A stretch of DNA of 63,485 bases from Thermus composti (GCF_014647535.1 NZ_BMPJ01000012.1:1-63485); one strand, 5' to 3'; counted from the first letter of the stretch, positions 31,199 to 39,357 are shown. Translations and numbers: made by a program. Notes: a model not told the origin generated them from the letters alone.

Positions 31199-31387
31199 GT
31201 GGCCTCCCTGACCCGGGAGAGGCTTGACACACCTGTGCCACCAGTTGTGCCACCGGTTGTGTCATCCCCGGGCATCGGCCTCGGAGGGCTTAAGCCCGGG
31301 GTGGTCCTCAAGGTAGCTTCGCTGACCGAGGCCATGGAGGAGGCCCTGGGCCCGGAGGGTGCCCGGGTGGTCCTCTACCGCCTCTGA
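31199..31387 (+). CDS. Hypothetical protein, 62 aa
   Basis: GTG start directly after the iterons. The DNA contains short direct repeats of GTGCCACC-GTTGTG (31232-31262), giving PVPPVVPPVV in the protein, and the segment VASLT occurs twice. It may be coding or be part of the origin. Confidence 0.4.
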   Translation: MASLTRERLDTPVPPVVPPVVSSPGIGLGGLKPGVVLKVASLTEAMEEALGPEGARVVLYRL

Positions 31388-31423
31388 GCGGGGGGGCCTT
31401 CCGGCCCCTCGGGGAAGGCCGCT

Positions 31424-31651
31424 ATGGAAGCGCTAAAGCGGTTTGCCCGAGTGAGCGGGAGCTTCGCCGTGGTCTTTGAGGAGGGGAGGCCCGTGAAGGT
31501 GGCTGGAAGGCCCCGGCCCCAGGACCACGCCCTCCTCATGGAGCTCGCGGAAGAGGTGGTGCGGGCCTTCGCTCCGGGGAAGAGCGGCCTCGTCCTGGTG
31601 AGCCCGGAGCGGGTGCGGGTGGCGTACAGGGAAGAGGGCCTGGGGGCCTAG
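31424..31651 (+). CDS. Hypothetical protein, 75 aa
   Basis: ATG 20 nt after a GGGGGG-type hairpin (31388-31416). Mixed alpha/beta (VVFEEGRPVKVAGRP; GLVLVSPERVRVAYRE). Its last residues, EGLGA, are encoded by the shared intergenic hairpin element, whose TAGC loop supplies the stop codon. Confidence 0.6.
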   Translation: MEALKRFARVSGSFAVVFEEGRPVKVAGRPRPQDHALLMELAEEVVRAFAPGKSGLVLVSPERVRVAYREEGLGA

Positions 31652-31658
31652 CGGCCCC
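31643..31658. repeat. Intergenic hairpin GGGGCC-TAGC-GGCCCC
   Basis: Second copy of the element. The TAG in its loop is the stop codon of the gene at 31424; the ribosome site of the next gene follows. Confidence 0.7.
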
Positions 31659-31682
31659 ACGGCCAGGGGCAGGAGGTGCAAG

Positions 31683-31925
31683 ATGGTCGCGCTCCTGCCC
31701 AACACGGACGGCGTTCCCAAGGCCAGGCTCTCGGACCGGGCCCTGGAGGGCCTCATCCGGCGGCACGGGGCCTATGTCCACCCCCGGCTGGTGGAAGAGG
31801 GGTGGGTGGACCTGGAGGACCTCGAGGCCCTGGGCCACGTGGAGGTCCTGGAGGTCCACCCCCTTCCGGGGGAGAAGGTCTTCGTGCCGAGCCGGGCCGG
31901 GTGGGTGGTCCTGGAGGTGGCCTAG
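31683..31925 (+). CDS. Hypothetical protein, 80 aa
   Basis: ATG after GGCAGGAGG. Contains RHGAYVHPRLVEEGWVDLED and beta strands near the end (KVFVPSRAGWVVLEV). Unrecognised; followed by a GGGGGGCC-type hairpin. Confidence 0.55.
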   Translation: MVALLPNTDGVPKARLSDRALEGLIRRHGAYVHPRLVEEGWVDLEDLEALGHVEVLEVHPLPGEKVFVPSRAGWVVLEVA

Positions 31926-31974
31926 GGCCAGGGGGGGCCGGGTGGCCCCCCTCGCGCCCGGGCGGAGGTGGGAG

Positions 31975-32226
31975 ATGCGGCGGACGAGGAAGCACCTGGA
32001 GGAGATGGCCCAGGCGGCCCGGGCCCTCGCCCTCTACGCCGAAGACCTCCACGCCTTCCTCTCCGAGCACCCCCTGGAGGCGGAGCGGGTGGCCCGGGAG
32101 GTGAAGGAGGCGGTGGAAGGGCTCAGAGGGCTGGCCTCCCGGCTCTACGCCCTCGAGGCCAGGCTCAAGGCCCCCTACGAGGACAACTCGGCGGCGGCGC
32201 TGAGGGAGCTCTTCGGGGAGGTTTGA
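31975..32226 (+). CDS. Helical protein, 83 aa
   Basis: ATG after GGAGGTGGGAG. Nearly all alpha-helical with heptad character (KHLEEMAQAARALALYAEDL; VEGLRGLASRLYALEARLK). May form a coiled-coil dimer. Ends 1 nt before the next GTG. Confidence 0.55.
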   Translation: MRRTRKHLEEMAQAARALALYAEDLHAFLSEHPLEAERVAREVKEAVEGLRGLASRLYALEARLKAPYEDNSAAALRELFGEV

Positions 32227-32227
32227 C

Positions 32228-32896
32228 GTGGGACACACGCACTACTGGTACCTGAGGACAACCGGCAGGGAGGCGGTGGAGAAGAGGCTCGGGACGATCC
32301 TCGAGGACTTCGCCCGGCTCCTTCCCCACCTTCCTCCCCTAGCGGGGCCGGACGGGACGGGGGGGCCAGTCCTGTATCCCCCCGAGGTGGCCTTCAACGG
32401 CCCCGCCCCGGAGGACTACGAGAGCTTCGTCTTCCCCTGGTGGGAGGAGAGGGAGTGGTCCTTCGGGTTTTGCAAGACGGGGCCCGACCGGGAAAGTAAG
32501 CGCCCCTACGACCTCGCCGTGCGGACCTTTTTGCTCCTTGCCAAGCTCCACCTGGGGGACCTCGTCCAGGTGGCCTCGGACGCGCCCCTCGCCGACTGGG
32601 CGGAGGCCGCCCTCCTGGTGGAGAGTGTCCTGGCCCTCCCCGTGGACCTCTACGGGCTCCTCGAAGTGCGGCTTCTGGAGGTGGAGGACGCCCGGGGGAG
32701 GCGCTTCCTCCTGGAGCGGTGGAAGGAGGACGACACGGGGCTTTCCGACTGGCTCCAGGCCCGGGAGCGCATGGACCGGGAAGGCCTCTTCCCCTGGCCC
32801 TTCCGGGGGCCGTACCGGGTCCTCGGGGAGGTGGACCTCCCCCAGGAGGAGCTTCCCCGGCGCTGGGCCAGGGAGGGGTTCTACAGGCGAGGGTGA
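32228..32896 (+). CDS. Phage/plasmid 'MGxTHYW' family protein
   Basis: 222 residues beginning MGHTHYWYLR, with VAFNGPAPEDYESFVFPW, FCKTGPDRESKRPYDLAVR and a middle SDAPLADWAEAALL. This order (start motif, FNG, FCKTxxxPYD) is shared by a widespread family of unknown function on phages and plasmids. GTG start. Confidence 0.7.
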   Translation: MGHTHYWYLRTTGREAVEKRLGTILEDFARLLPHLPPLAGPDGTGGPVLYPPEVAFNGPAPEDYESFVFPWWEEREWSFGFCKTGPDRESKRPYDLAVRTFLLLAKLHLGDLVQVASDAPLADWAEAALLVESVLALPVDLYGLLEVRLLEVEDARGRRFLLERWKEDDTGLSDWLQARERMDREGLFPWPFRGPYRVLGEVDLPQEELPRRWAREGFYRRG

Positions 32897-32966
32897 AGGG
32901 GAGGGCCCCCCAGGGCAGGGGGGCCTTCCGGCCCCTCGGGGGGGACCGAAAGAGGTGGACGCGCCT

Positions 32967-33281
32967 ATGACGGCTAAAGAGGTGGTCCAGAGGCTTAGGG
33001 CGGACGGCGTGGCCCGGGTGGAAGGCGTGGTGGAGCCCGACCCCTGGGGCCAGGAGGCGGTCTGGTTCTTCGGAAGCCAAGGAAGGCCCCTCCAGGACTT
33101 CTACGACGAGGAGGTGGCGGCCCTCCTCCTCGAGGCCACCGCCCGGTGGGCGGACGGGCCAGGGGCCTTCACCCTGGACCTGGAGGCGGGCCGGGTAGTG
33201 GTGGAGGTCTTGGAAGAGCAGGACTACGGCTACGAGGTCCTCCGCAGGGAGGAGGTCTCCCTGGAGGACTTCCTGGAGTAG
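32967..33281 (+). CDS. Hypothetical protein, 104 aa
   Basis: ATG after GAAAGAGG. Acidic alpha/beta protein, two strand-rich segments (FTLDLEAGRVVVEVLEE) and a C-terminal Glu/Asp-rich end. Followed by inverted repeat S2. Confidence 0.55.
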   Translation: MTAKEVVQRLRADGVARVEGVVEPDPWGQEAVWFFGSQGRPLQDFYDEEVAALLLEATARWADGPGAFTLDLEAGRVVVEVLEEQDYGYEVLRREEVSLEDFLE

Positions 33282-33306
33282 GGGGCCTGGAGGAGGGGAG
33301 GGGGCT

Positions 33307-33353
33307 GTCTTAGCTACACGCTCCCTCCCCTTTCCCCTTCGTGTAGCTAAGAC
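33307..33353. repeat. 48-bp-class inverted repeat, site S2
   Basis: Arms GTCTTAGCTACACG (33307-33320) and CGTGTAGCTAAGAC (33340-33353), perfect inverses; 19-nt pyrimidine-rich centre. Confidence 0.9.
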
Positions 33354-33363
33354 CGGGAGCCTG

Positions 33364-33379
33364 GGGGCCTCGAGGCCCC
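33364..33379. repeat. Intergenic hairpin GGGGCC-TCGA-GGCCCC
   Basis: Third copy of the element, 10 nt after inverted repeat S2, followed by ACGGGAAAGG. Confidence 0.7.
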
Positions 33380-33407
33380 ACGGGAAAGGACGGAAAGGAG
33401 GAGAGAG

Positions 33408-33581
33408 GTGAAAGGCGGTTGCTGGGACGCCTCTGCCTTCGCCGAGGAGACCCAGGCAGTCCTCGAGGACTGGCTCAGGGGGCTCCTCACCGACCGGGAG
33501 GCCCTCGAGGCCATCTTCCAGGCCGCCCGGGAGAACAACTTCTCCCCGGAGGTGGACGAGGAGGAGGGCCTGGGGGCCTGA
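33408..33581 (+). CDS. Small acidic protein, 57 aa
   Basis: GTG after GGAGGAGAGAG. Helical and acidic (AEETQAVLEDWLRGLLTDRE). Ends in EGLGA, coded by the next hairpin element, with TGA in the hairpin loop. Confidence 0.55.
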   Translation: MKGGCWDASAFAEETQAVLEDWLRGLLTDREALEAIFQAARENNFSPEVDEEEGLGA

Positions 33582-33588
33582 AGGCCCC
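33573..33588. repeat. Intergenic hairpin GGGGCC-TGAA-GGCCCC
   Basis: Fourth copy; its loop holds the TGA stop of the gene at 33408. Confidence 0.7.
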
Positions 33589-33613
33589 ACGGGAAGAGGG
33601 CGGGAGGTGAACG

Positions 33614-33799
33614 ATGAACGAGCTCAGGCTCACCCCCGAGCAGGCCGTGGCCCTCCTCAACCTCCTCCAGGCGGAGGAGGACTGGGAGGGGGAGCTTTCC
33701 CGGCCACTTGAAGAGGTGAAGGAGGCCCTGAAGGTCTGGCTCAAGGAGGAGGGGCTGAAGCGGAGCCCCACGGGGAGCTACTACCTGGTCAGGCGCTAA
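33614..33799 (+). CDS. Small protein, 61 aa
   Basis: ATG after GGGAGGTGAACG. Helical N-terminus (TPEQAVALLNLLQAEEDWEG) and a basic, beta-like end SPTGSYYLVRR, which also occurs as DPTGQYYLVR in the gene at 54756. Unrecognised; upstream of ssb. Confidence 0.55.
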   Translation: MNELRLTPEQAVALLNLLQAEEDWEGELSRPLEEVKEALKVWLKEEGLKRSPTGSYYLVRR

Positions 33800-33849
33800 A
33801 GGGCAGGGGGGGCTAAAGCCCCCCCGGAGGCCCGGCGAAAGGAGGAAAG

Positions 33850-34197
33850 ATGAAGGCGACTCTGAAGGCGTACCTGGCGAGGAAGCCTGAGCTGGTCTAC
33901 ACCAACCAGGGCGTGGCGATCTGGAAGACCTCCGTGGCCGTGCAGGGGCGGCGGAAGGAAGACGAGACGGTCTTCGTTGAGGTCCTGGCCTTCAACGGCC
34001 TCGCCGAGGCCCTGGCGGAGATGGACCCGCCCAAGGGGACCTACGCCCACCTGGAGGGCAGGCTCCAGACGGAGACCTACGAGGGGAAGGACGGGAAGAA
34101 GACCCGGCTCACCCTGGTCCTGGACGACTTCGCCCTCCTGGTGCGGCCCAAGAAGGCAGAAGGGGCGGAGGGAACGCCGAGCGAGGACCTGTTCTAG
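33850..34197 (+). CDS. ssb: Single-stranded DNA-binding protein
   Basis: 115 residues with one OB fold: KATLKAYLARKPEL, VAIWKTSVAVQG, VFVEVLAFNGLAEAL, GTYAHLEGRLQTETY and LVLDDFALLVRP follow the SSB strand order. It ends in an acidic PSEDLF, like the DDDIPF-type SSB tails that bind partner proteins. Thermus chromosomal SSB has two OB folds, so this single-fold form is a mobile-element type. It would protect the transferred strand. Confidence 0.85.
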   Translation: MKATLKAYLARKPELVYTNQGVAIWKTSVAVQGRRKEDETVFVEVLAFNGLAEALAEMDPPKGTYAHLEGRLQTETYEGKDGKKTRLTLVLDDFALLVRPKKAEGAEGTPSEDLF

Positions 34198-34245
34198 AGG
34201 GCAGGGGGGGCCAAAGCCCCCCTAAAGCCCCGTGGAGGTGGTGGG

Positions 34246-34638
34246 ATGAACTACTCGGCCTACGCGTGCGCCATCCTCGGAAAGCCCGCCCTGGACCGGG
34301 AGGCTGTGCGGGAGCTTTTGGAGGAGATTGAGGACCTCCCGGAGCGGGTGGAGGTCTACCAGGACGAGGAGGGCTACCTCGCGGTGGAGATCACCGAGCC
34401 CCAGGAGGAGGTTTGGCTTCTGGCCCGCGTGCTGGACGGCTTCGTCCTCGAGGCGGGGCCCGACTCGGGAGGCCCCGGGTGGGCGGGGGACAAGGAGGGC
34501 TCTTACGAGCTCTTCCCCGAGAACCTCCCCGCCCTCGGGAAGGCTTTCCTGGAGTGGAAGAGGAGGGTCCCGCCCGCCGGGGAGGGGGCCCTCGAGGCCT
34601 TCCTCGCCCTCCTGAAGGAGGCGCAGAAGGCGGCTTAG
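34246..34638 (+). CDS. Hypothetical protein, 130 aa
   Basis: ATG after GTGGAGGTGGTGGG. Acidic alpha/beta protein (ERVEVYQDEEGYLAVEITE; FLEWKRRVPPAGEGAL). Followed by inverted repeat S3. Not recognised. Confidence 0.55.
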   Translation: MNYSAYACAILGKPALDREAVRELLEEIEDLPERVEVYQDEEGYLAVEITEPQEEVWLLARVLDGFVLEAGPDSGGPGWAGDKEGSYELFPENLPALGKAFLEWKRRVPPAGEGALEAFLALLKEAQKAA

Positions 34639-34671
34639 AGAGGAGGGCTTCGCGGTGGGGGAGAAGGTGTT

Positions 34672-34719
34672 GTCTTAGCTACACGGTTTCCCTTTTTGCA
34701 GGAACCTTGTAGCCAAGAC
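34672..34719. repeat. 48-bp inverted repeat, site S3
   Basis: Left arm perfect (34672-34685); right arm CTTGTAGCCAAGAC (34706-34719) differs at two positions; 20-nt centre. Together with S4 it frames a single gene. Confidence 0.85.
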
Positions 34720-34766
34720 AAGGGCCAGGGGGGCGGGGAAGACCCGCCCCCGCCGAGCTTTTTGCC

Positions 34767-35093
34767 ATGAAGCAAGCGGTGGTGCGGGTGAAGAGCAAAC
34801 GAAAGGTGCCGTGCGCGGTGTGCGGGGGAGAGGGCTTCGTCCCCACGGAGTGGTTCGCCTTCCAGCCCGTGCCGGGGAGCGAAACGGAGTGCCCCGAGTG
34901 CGAGGGGCTCGGGACACTCCCCGAGCTCTTGGAGGAGATCTCCGGCCCCGAGCCCCAGGATGGGCGTGCGACAGAGTTCTTGGCGGAATGGGTCCGGGCC
35001 TACCGGAAGGCGAGGGGAAGCGGCCTTCCTCCCGAGGAGGCCAGGAGGGCGGCGGAGAGCGAGGTGTGGGGGTTTGAGGAGCTACCGTTCTGA
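34767..35093 (+). CDS. DnaJ-type zinc-finger protein
   Basis: 108 residues. CAVCGGEGF near residue 16 and CPECEGLGT near 42 form a CxxCxGxG pair as in the DnaJ cysteine-rich domain, expected to bind one zinc. The rest is helical. It is the only gene between inverted repeats S3 and S4, i.e. a 377-bp cassette. Confidence 0.65.
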   Translation: MKQAVVRVKSKRKVPCAVCGGEGFVPTEWFAFQPVPGSETECPECEGLGTLPELLEEISGPEPQDGRATEFLAEWVRAYRKARGSGLPPEEARRAAESEVWGFEELPF

Positions 35094-35096
35094 GGG

Positions 35097-35144
35097 GTCT
35101 TAGCTACACGCCTACCCCCCTTTGCCCCCTCGTGTAGCTAAGAC
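35097..35144. repeat. 48-bp inverted repeat, site S4
   Basis: Perfect arms (35097-35110 and 35131-35144), centre CCTACCCCCCTTTGCCCCCT. The reverse complement of the S5 centre shares CCTTTGCCCCC-like sequence, so S5 appears as an inverted relative. Confidence 0.9.
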
Positions 35145-35154
35145 CGAGGGCCTG

Positions 35155-35170
35155 GGGGCCTAGCGGCCCC
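35155..35170. repeat. Intergenic hairpin GGGGCC-TAGC-GGCCCC
   Basis: Fifth copy, directly after S4, followed by ACGGGAAG. Confidence 0.7.
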
Positions 35171-35196
35171 ACGGGAAGCAGCGAAGGAGGTAGACG

Positions 35197-35502
35197 ATGC
35201 CTCTAAAGGAAAGGCTCTTCCAGACCCTGGGCAAGCTGGAGAAGGCCAAGGCGCTCCTCGGGAAGGTCCACCCCGTGGCGGGGATGGACGGGCTCTTCGT
35301 GGTGGAGAGCGAGAGCCAGCCGGGGAAGCGCTACCTCGTGGACCTCGAGGCCGAGACCTGCACCTGCCCGGCCTACGCCCAGGGGAAGACCCGGCCCTGC
35401 AAGCACCAGGTGGCCGTGGTCCTCTCCCTCTGGCTCCGGGAGAAGCGGGAGCGGGCTCAGGCCCGGACGGAAGCGCGGGCGGCGGAGCGCCCGGTGGCCT
35501 AG
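35197..35502 (+). CDS. SWIM zinc-finger protein
   Basis: 101 residues. CTCPAYAQGKTRPCKH near residue 54 is a SWIM motif (CxC...CxH), a zinc-binding element that recognises DNA or protein and is often linked to Rad51-type recombination or mobile-element enzymes. Basic, helical tail. ATG after GAAGGAGGTAGACG. Confidence 0.75.
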   Translation: MPLKERLFQTLGKLEKAKALLGKVHPVAGMDGLFVVESESQPGKRYLVDLEAETCTCPAYAQGKTRPCKHQVAVVLSLWLREKRERAQARTEARAAERPVA

Positions 35503-35561
35503 GGCGAAGAAGGGCAGGGGGGCGGGGAGAACCCGCCCCTCGGCTTCGTTTGGAGGGAACC

Positions 35562-35729
35562 ATGTGGAGGCTTGTCAGGCACTTGGCGGGTTTGGGGAAC
35601 ATTCTGGCCGCTTACTGGCTCGTCCTTCGGTGGCAGGAGGGGGCCCCGTTGCCCCTGGCCTGGGGCGTCCCGGTCCTGCTCTTCGTCCAGGGGGCCTTCG
35701 TCCTCGCCCACTTGAGGAGGGCGGCATGA
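35562..35729 (+). CDS. Small membrane protein, 55 aa
   Basis: ATG after TGGAGGGAACC. Two short hydrophobic segments (HLAGLGNILAAYWLVL; WGVPVLLFVQGAFVLAHL). Overlaps the next start by 4 nt (ATGA). Confidence 0.55.
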   Translation: MWRLVRHLAGLGNILAAYWLVLRWQEGAPLPLAWGVPVLLFVQGAFVLAHLRRAA

Positions 35730-36007
35730 GCCTTCGCGCCAGGCTTCAGGTCCTGGCCCTCGAGGCCATCCGCAAAGATCGGTCCTTCCGGGCGCCCTTC
35801 CACCCCGGGGCCTTCCCCCGGGAGCGGCGGGAACGGCGGGCGAGGCGAGCCCTGAAGGGGAGGAGGTGCAAACAGTTGGGAAATAGCGCACATTACTTCA
35901 CCCCAACGCTCGTACGCCCCCGCTTCCCGCCACCTCACCCCAGCGAGCCCCCGCGACATACGAAAAGCCCCGAAGCGCTATACTCCCCCACAGGAGGCCC
36001 CAGGTGA
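35726..36007 (+). CDS. Small basic protein, 3' end altered by insertion
   Basis: 93 residues. The first 50 are very basic and helical (SLRARLQVLALEAIRKD; RERRERRARRALKGRR). From about residue 53 the codon use changes (QLGNSAHYFTPTLVRP), coinciding with the lower-GC upstream flank of the TnpB element, so the original C-terminus was probably cut by the insertion. The stop lies inside the TnpB start. Confidence 0.4.
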   Translation: MSLRARLQVLALEAIRKDRSFRAPFHPGAFPRERRERRARRALKGRRCKQLGNSAHYFTPTLVRPRFPPPHPSEPPRHTKSPEALYSPTGGPR

Positions 36008-37590
36008 AGGCCAAGCCTAAAGCCGCGCGCAAGCGTACCTCGCAGAAGAGGGCGAAAGCCTTCACCGGAGTCCACGCCCTCCTTGTCTTCCCTTCTGGAG
36101 AAGACCACAAGGCCACCCTGGACCTCATGCGCCGCTTCTCGGCGGCCGTGCGGTACGCCTACAATCGCTTGCTTGAGGGATGGAGCCGGGAAGCCCTCAA
36201 GCGGGAAAATGGCCCCCTGTGCGTTCTCTTTTGTCTGAACACCCGCTACGCCGACGATGCGGTGATGAAGGCTCAAGCCCTCCTGGACTCCGCCCGGGAA
36301 CTGGGCGAAGACCCGCGCAAGGTGGTGTTCGGGGGAAGAGGGCTTTTTGAGCAGCTCAAGCGCAGACACCTCTCCGGGAAGCCCCTGAAGGAGCTCAAGC
36401 GGGAGTGGAAGGAGAAGCGCCAGGGCCTCCTCTACTCCCGGGGAGACAAGACCAAGGGGGGCAACCTCAACCTGAGGTTCCTCGTCAAGGAAGGAGCCCT
36501 GTGGCTCCGGATCAACCTAGGAGACGGAAGCTACGCCCACGCCCTGGTGAAGACTTCTCACCCGAACCTGAATGCCCTGGTGGAGCGTGTCCACGCCTCC
36601 CTCCCCTACAACGTGGAGCTCTCCCTCAAGGACGGCAAGGTCCACGCCACCTTCACCTGGGAGGAAGAGCCCGCTCCCCTCGTGGCCACGAAGGAGAACG
36701 GGGTTCTGGGCATAGACATCAACGCCGACCCCTACCACCTCGCTTTAGCCCTCGTTTCTCCTGACGGGAACCTGAGGCGTTACCTCACCCTCTCCCTGGA
36801 GGAGGTGGACCAGGCCCCGAACAAAGGAGCTAAGGAACTCCTCCTCTGGAAGGTGGCGCACCAGGTAGTTTCTCTGGCTCTGGAACACGGTGTGGCCATC
36901 GCCACGGAACGCCTGAAGCACCTCCCCAAGGGGAGGAGAGGGGACGGCTCGGGGAGGGCCTTCAGGAGGAAGACTCACCGCTTCGCCTACGCCTCCCTCC
37001 TCCGGAAGGTCCACTCGTTGGCGAGGAAGAAAGGTGTCCAAGTCGTGGAGGTGAACCCCCAGGACACCTCCACCATCGGGATGCTCAAGTACGCCCCGCA
37101 GCTTTCCCTGTCCAAGGACGTGGCCGCCGCGTACGTGATCGGAAGGAGAGCCTTAGGGTTCAAGGAGAAGCTCCCCAAAGGCTACGGGAAGCTTCTCCGG
37201 GACGAACGCTTCAGGGACCACGTCCAGGGCTTCTACGCCTCCAGGGTGCAGGAACTCCGCGCGAAGAGAAGCGCGGAGCCCAACCCCTACCTCAGGCGCA
37301 GGCTTTCCCGGGAGATCGGGAAGGCGAAGCGCCACCTCTCCTTGCTTTCAAGCCTTCAGGGCTCGCCGGGGAGCCAAGAGGGGTCCACCGAGGGAAGGAA
37401 CCTTCTTGGCGGCAATCCCTGGAGGGTCCTGAGGGCAGGCACCTTCCTTCCCCTCCTCGGGCGCGAGGTGCCGAGGGACCTCTCTCCCCTCAAGCCCATC
37501 CTCTTTGGGGGATCGTGGGAGGGGTGGAAGGGAGGCTTAGGTCCCCATCCTGGTGGAGGGCCGGAGTGCGCTAATGTGCGCTCTGCTTGA
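36004..37590 (+). CDS. tnpB: TnpB, RNA-guided nuclease of IS605-type element
   Basis: 528 residues. RuvC acids visible: D in GVLGIDINADPYH near 235, E in AIATERLKHL near 300, D in LSLSKDVAAAYVIGRR near 370; NPQDTSTIGMLKYAP precedes the last. The zinc-ribbon cysteines of many TnpBs are absent, as in one known branch. No TnpA is nearby. The last 110 residues are poorly conserved-looking and probably overlap the omega-RNA scaffold. TnpB proteins cut DNA guided by that RNA and preserve their element. Confidence 0.82.
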   Translation: MKAKPKAARKRTSQKRAKAFTGVHALLVFPSGEDHKATLDLMRRFSAAVRYAYNRLLEGWSREALKRENGPLCVLFCLNTRYADDAVMKAQALLDSARELGEDPRKVVFGGRGLFEQLKRRHLSGKPLKELKREWKEKRQGLLYSRGDKTKGGNLNLRFLVKEGALWLRINLGDGSYAHALVKTSHPNLNALVERVHASLPYNVELSLKDGKVHATFTWEEEPAPLVATKENGVLGIDINADPYHLALALVSPDGNLRRYLTLSLEEVDQAPNKGAKELLLWKVAHQVVSLALEHGVAIATERLKHLPKGRRGDGSGRAFRRKTHRFAYASLLRKVHSLARKKGVQVVEVNPQDTSTIGMLKYAPQLSLSKDVAAAYVIGRRALGFKEKLPKGYGKLLRDERFRDHVQGFYASRVQELRAKRSAEPNPYLRRRLSREIGKAKRHLSLLSSLQGSPGSQEGSTEGRNLLGGNPWRVLRAGTFLPLLGREVPRDLSPLKPILFGGSWEGWKGGLGPHPGGGPECANVRSA

Positions 37591-37601
37591 CCAGGTGAAG
37601 G

Positions 37602-38003
37602 ATGACGGTAGCGGAAGCGATTGCCAGGCTCACCCGGCCCCTCACGGCGGAGGAGATCGAGTGGAAGGTGATCAGCACCAAGAACGGGCAGACCACCATC
37701 GCCCCCTTCATCGACGCCCGGGCGGTCATGGCCCGGCTTGACGAGGCCTTCGGGCCCTTCGGGTGGCAGGTGCGCTACACCCCGGCCCAGGTGGGGGAGG
37801 AGCACGGGGTCATCGCCAGCATCGCCATCAAGAACCCCGAGACCGGGGAGTGGGTGGAGAAGCAGGACGGCTCCGGGGCCACGGACATGGAGCCCTTCAA
37901 GGGGGGCATCTCCGGGGCGCTCAAGCGGGCGGCGGTGGCGTGGGGCATCGGCAGGGAGCTCTACCGCTACCCCCGGGTGGTGATTGAAGGGGAGCACCCC
38001 TGG
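37602..38003 (+). pseudogene. Rad52/22-family gene, 3' truncated
   Basis: About 133 residues remain: LTAEEIEWKVISTKNGQTTI, YIDARAVMARLDEAFGPFGW-like core and MEPFKGGISGALKRAAVAWG then GRELYRYP, the pattern of Rad52/22 single-strand annealing proteins of phages and plasmids. Sequence similarity to the family stops near 37998 and a glycosyltransferase frame takes over at 38009, so the 3' part was replaced. SSB, SWIM and Rad52 neighbours suggest a former recombination cluster. Confidence 0.75.
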
Positions 38004-38908
38004 GGGCGGTGCGGCGCCACCTGCCCCTGGCCGTCTGGGCGGGCCTGGGGGCCCTCTGGACCCACTACCTGGCCCCCTTCCTCCTCCTCCCCCTCTACCT
38101 CTTCCTCCTCCTCGAGGCCAAGAACAAGGCCCGGGCCCTCCTCCACTTCCTCCCCCTCCTCCTCTTCCTCCCCTGGATGCCTGCCCTCCTGGGGCAGCTA
38201 AGGGGAGGGATGGCCATGACCGCCATCCGGCCCGACCCGGTCTTGGCCCTGGAGCCCCTCTACCGCCTGGGGAACCCGGACGCCTTCGGCCTCCTCCTCC
38301 TGGGGGTGGTCCTCTACGGGGCCTGGCGGCTGCGGGGGAGGAGGGAGGGGGCCCTGGTCCTCCTCCCCTTCCTGGGGGTGCTCCTCTGGTGGGCCGCGAG
38401 CCTCCTCCTCAACACCGCGAGCCTGCGCTACGTGGGGGCCTTCGTCCCCCCCATGGCCGCCGCCTTGGGCCTCGCCGCCTCCGCCCTCTCCCGGAGAACC
38501 CAGGCCCTCCTCCTCCTGGCCCTGGGCGTGGCCTACCTGGGCCTCCTCCTCCGGGGGGAGGACCACCCCGGCCCCCCCAACGAGGGCTTCCGCCGCAAAG
38601 CGGAGATCCTGGCCGCCCTGGAAAGGCGGGTGGGCCCCTTCACCGTGCTCGGGGACGAGCGGGGCCGGCTCATCTCCCTCCGGTACTACTGGCGCTCGGA
38701 AAGCGAGCTGCGCCCGGTAACCCCGGAGGACCCCAAGCACCCCCCTTTCAACCGGAAGGGGGTACTGGTCCTCCTCCAGTACCCGGGCTGGGCCTCGGAG
38801 GAGCAGGTGCTGCTGCAAAGGCTCCTGGACGAGGCTCACGCCCGGGGAGAGCTCAGGGTCTTGGACCGGGGGCTCGTCCCCCTCTACCTTTGGGAGAAAC
38901 AGCCGTGA
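38004..38908 (+). pseudogene. Glycosyltransferase, N-terminal part lost
   Basis: The frame is open from the junction. AVWAGLGALWTHYLAPFLLL matches LALWTHYLAGAVALSLG of the gene at 40661, followed by the same LLLFLPWMPALLGQ pattern, so about 150 N-terminal residues with the catalytic Asp-containing loop are missing. The rest has about six membrane helices and a soluble C-terminal domain. A GTG at 38009 could still start a 299-aa product without the active site. Confidence 0.7.
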
Positions 38909-39357
38909 CGGAAGCCTTCTACCCCCTCCTCACCCTCCTCGCCCCCTCCCTGGGCCTCTCCCTGGCCTTTGGCCAGGCCCGGGAGTGGCTGCCCCTCCTC
39001 CTCGGGCTCTACTACGCCTTCCCCCTCCTCCTCCACCCCTTGGGGCGGCGGCTTCCCCTCCCGGGCCGCCTGGGGGTCCTGGGCGGCCTGGGGGCGCGGG
39101 GAGAAGCCTACCTGCCCCTCCTGGTCCTCCTCCTGCCCTACGGCCTCTACTGGCTGGCCGCCGGGAGGATGGGAGCCCGCCTCGGCCCCGCCTACGCCGC
39201 CTTCCTCAAGGGGCCGGGCCTGGCGGTGCCCCTGGTCCTCCTGGTGGCCTGGCCCCTGGGGGTGCGCCTACCCCCCTTCGCCGCCACCCTCCTCCTCCTG
39301 GGCCTCTTCCTCCTGGCGGAAAGGGCCCTCCGCTGGGCCTGGGGGAGGGCGGGATGA
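38905..39357 (+). CDS. Membrane protein, 150 aa
   Basis: GTG start overlapping the previous stop. Five or so hydrophobic segments, Leu/Pro-rich, no long loops. Part of the glycosyltransferase operon; possible accessory or flippase-like protein, not recognised. Confidence 0.55.
   Translation: MTEAFYPLLTLLAPSLGLSLAFGQAREWLPLLLGLYYAFPLLLHPLGRRLPLPGRLGVLGGLGARGEAYLPLLVLLLPYGLYWLAAGRMGARLGPAYAAFLKGPGLAVPLVLLVAWPLGVRLPPFAATLLLLGLFLLAERALRWAWGRAG

Noticed and set aside
31225-31270. Second iteron set (GTGCCACC-GTTGTG)
   Set aside because: Only two or three short copies at 14-15 bp spacing, possibly coding; too little to claim a binding array.
34672-35144. Integron attC sites
   Set aside because: The arms lack the GTTRRRY core and its complement, the spacing is constant and no IntI-type gene is present.
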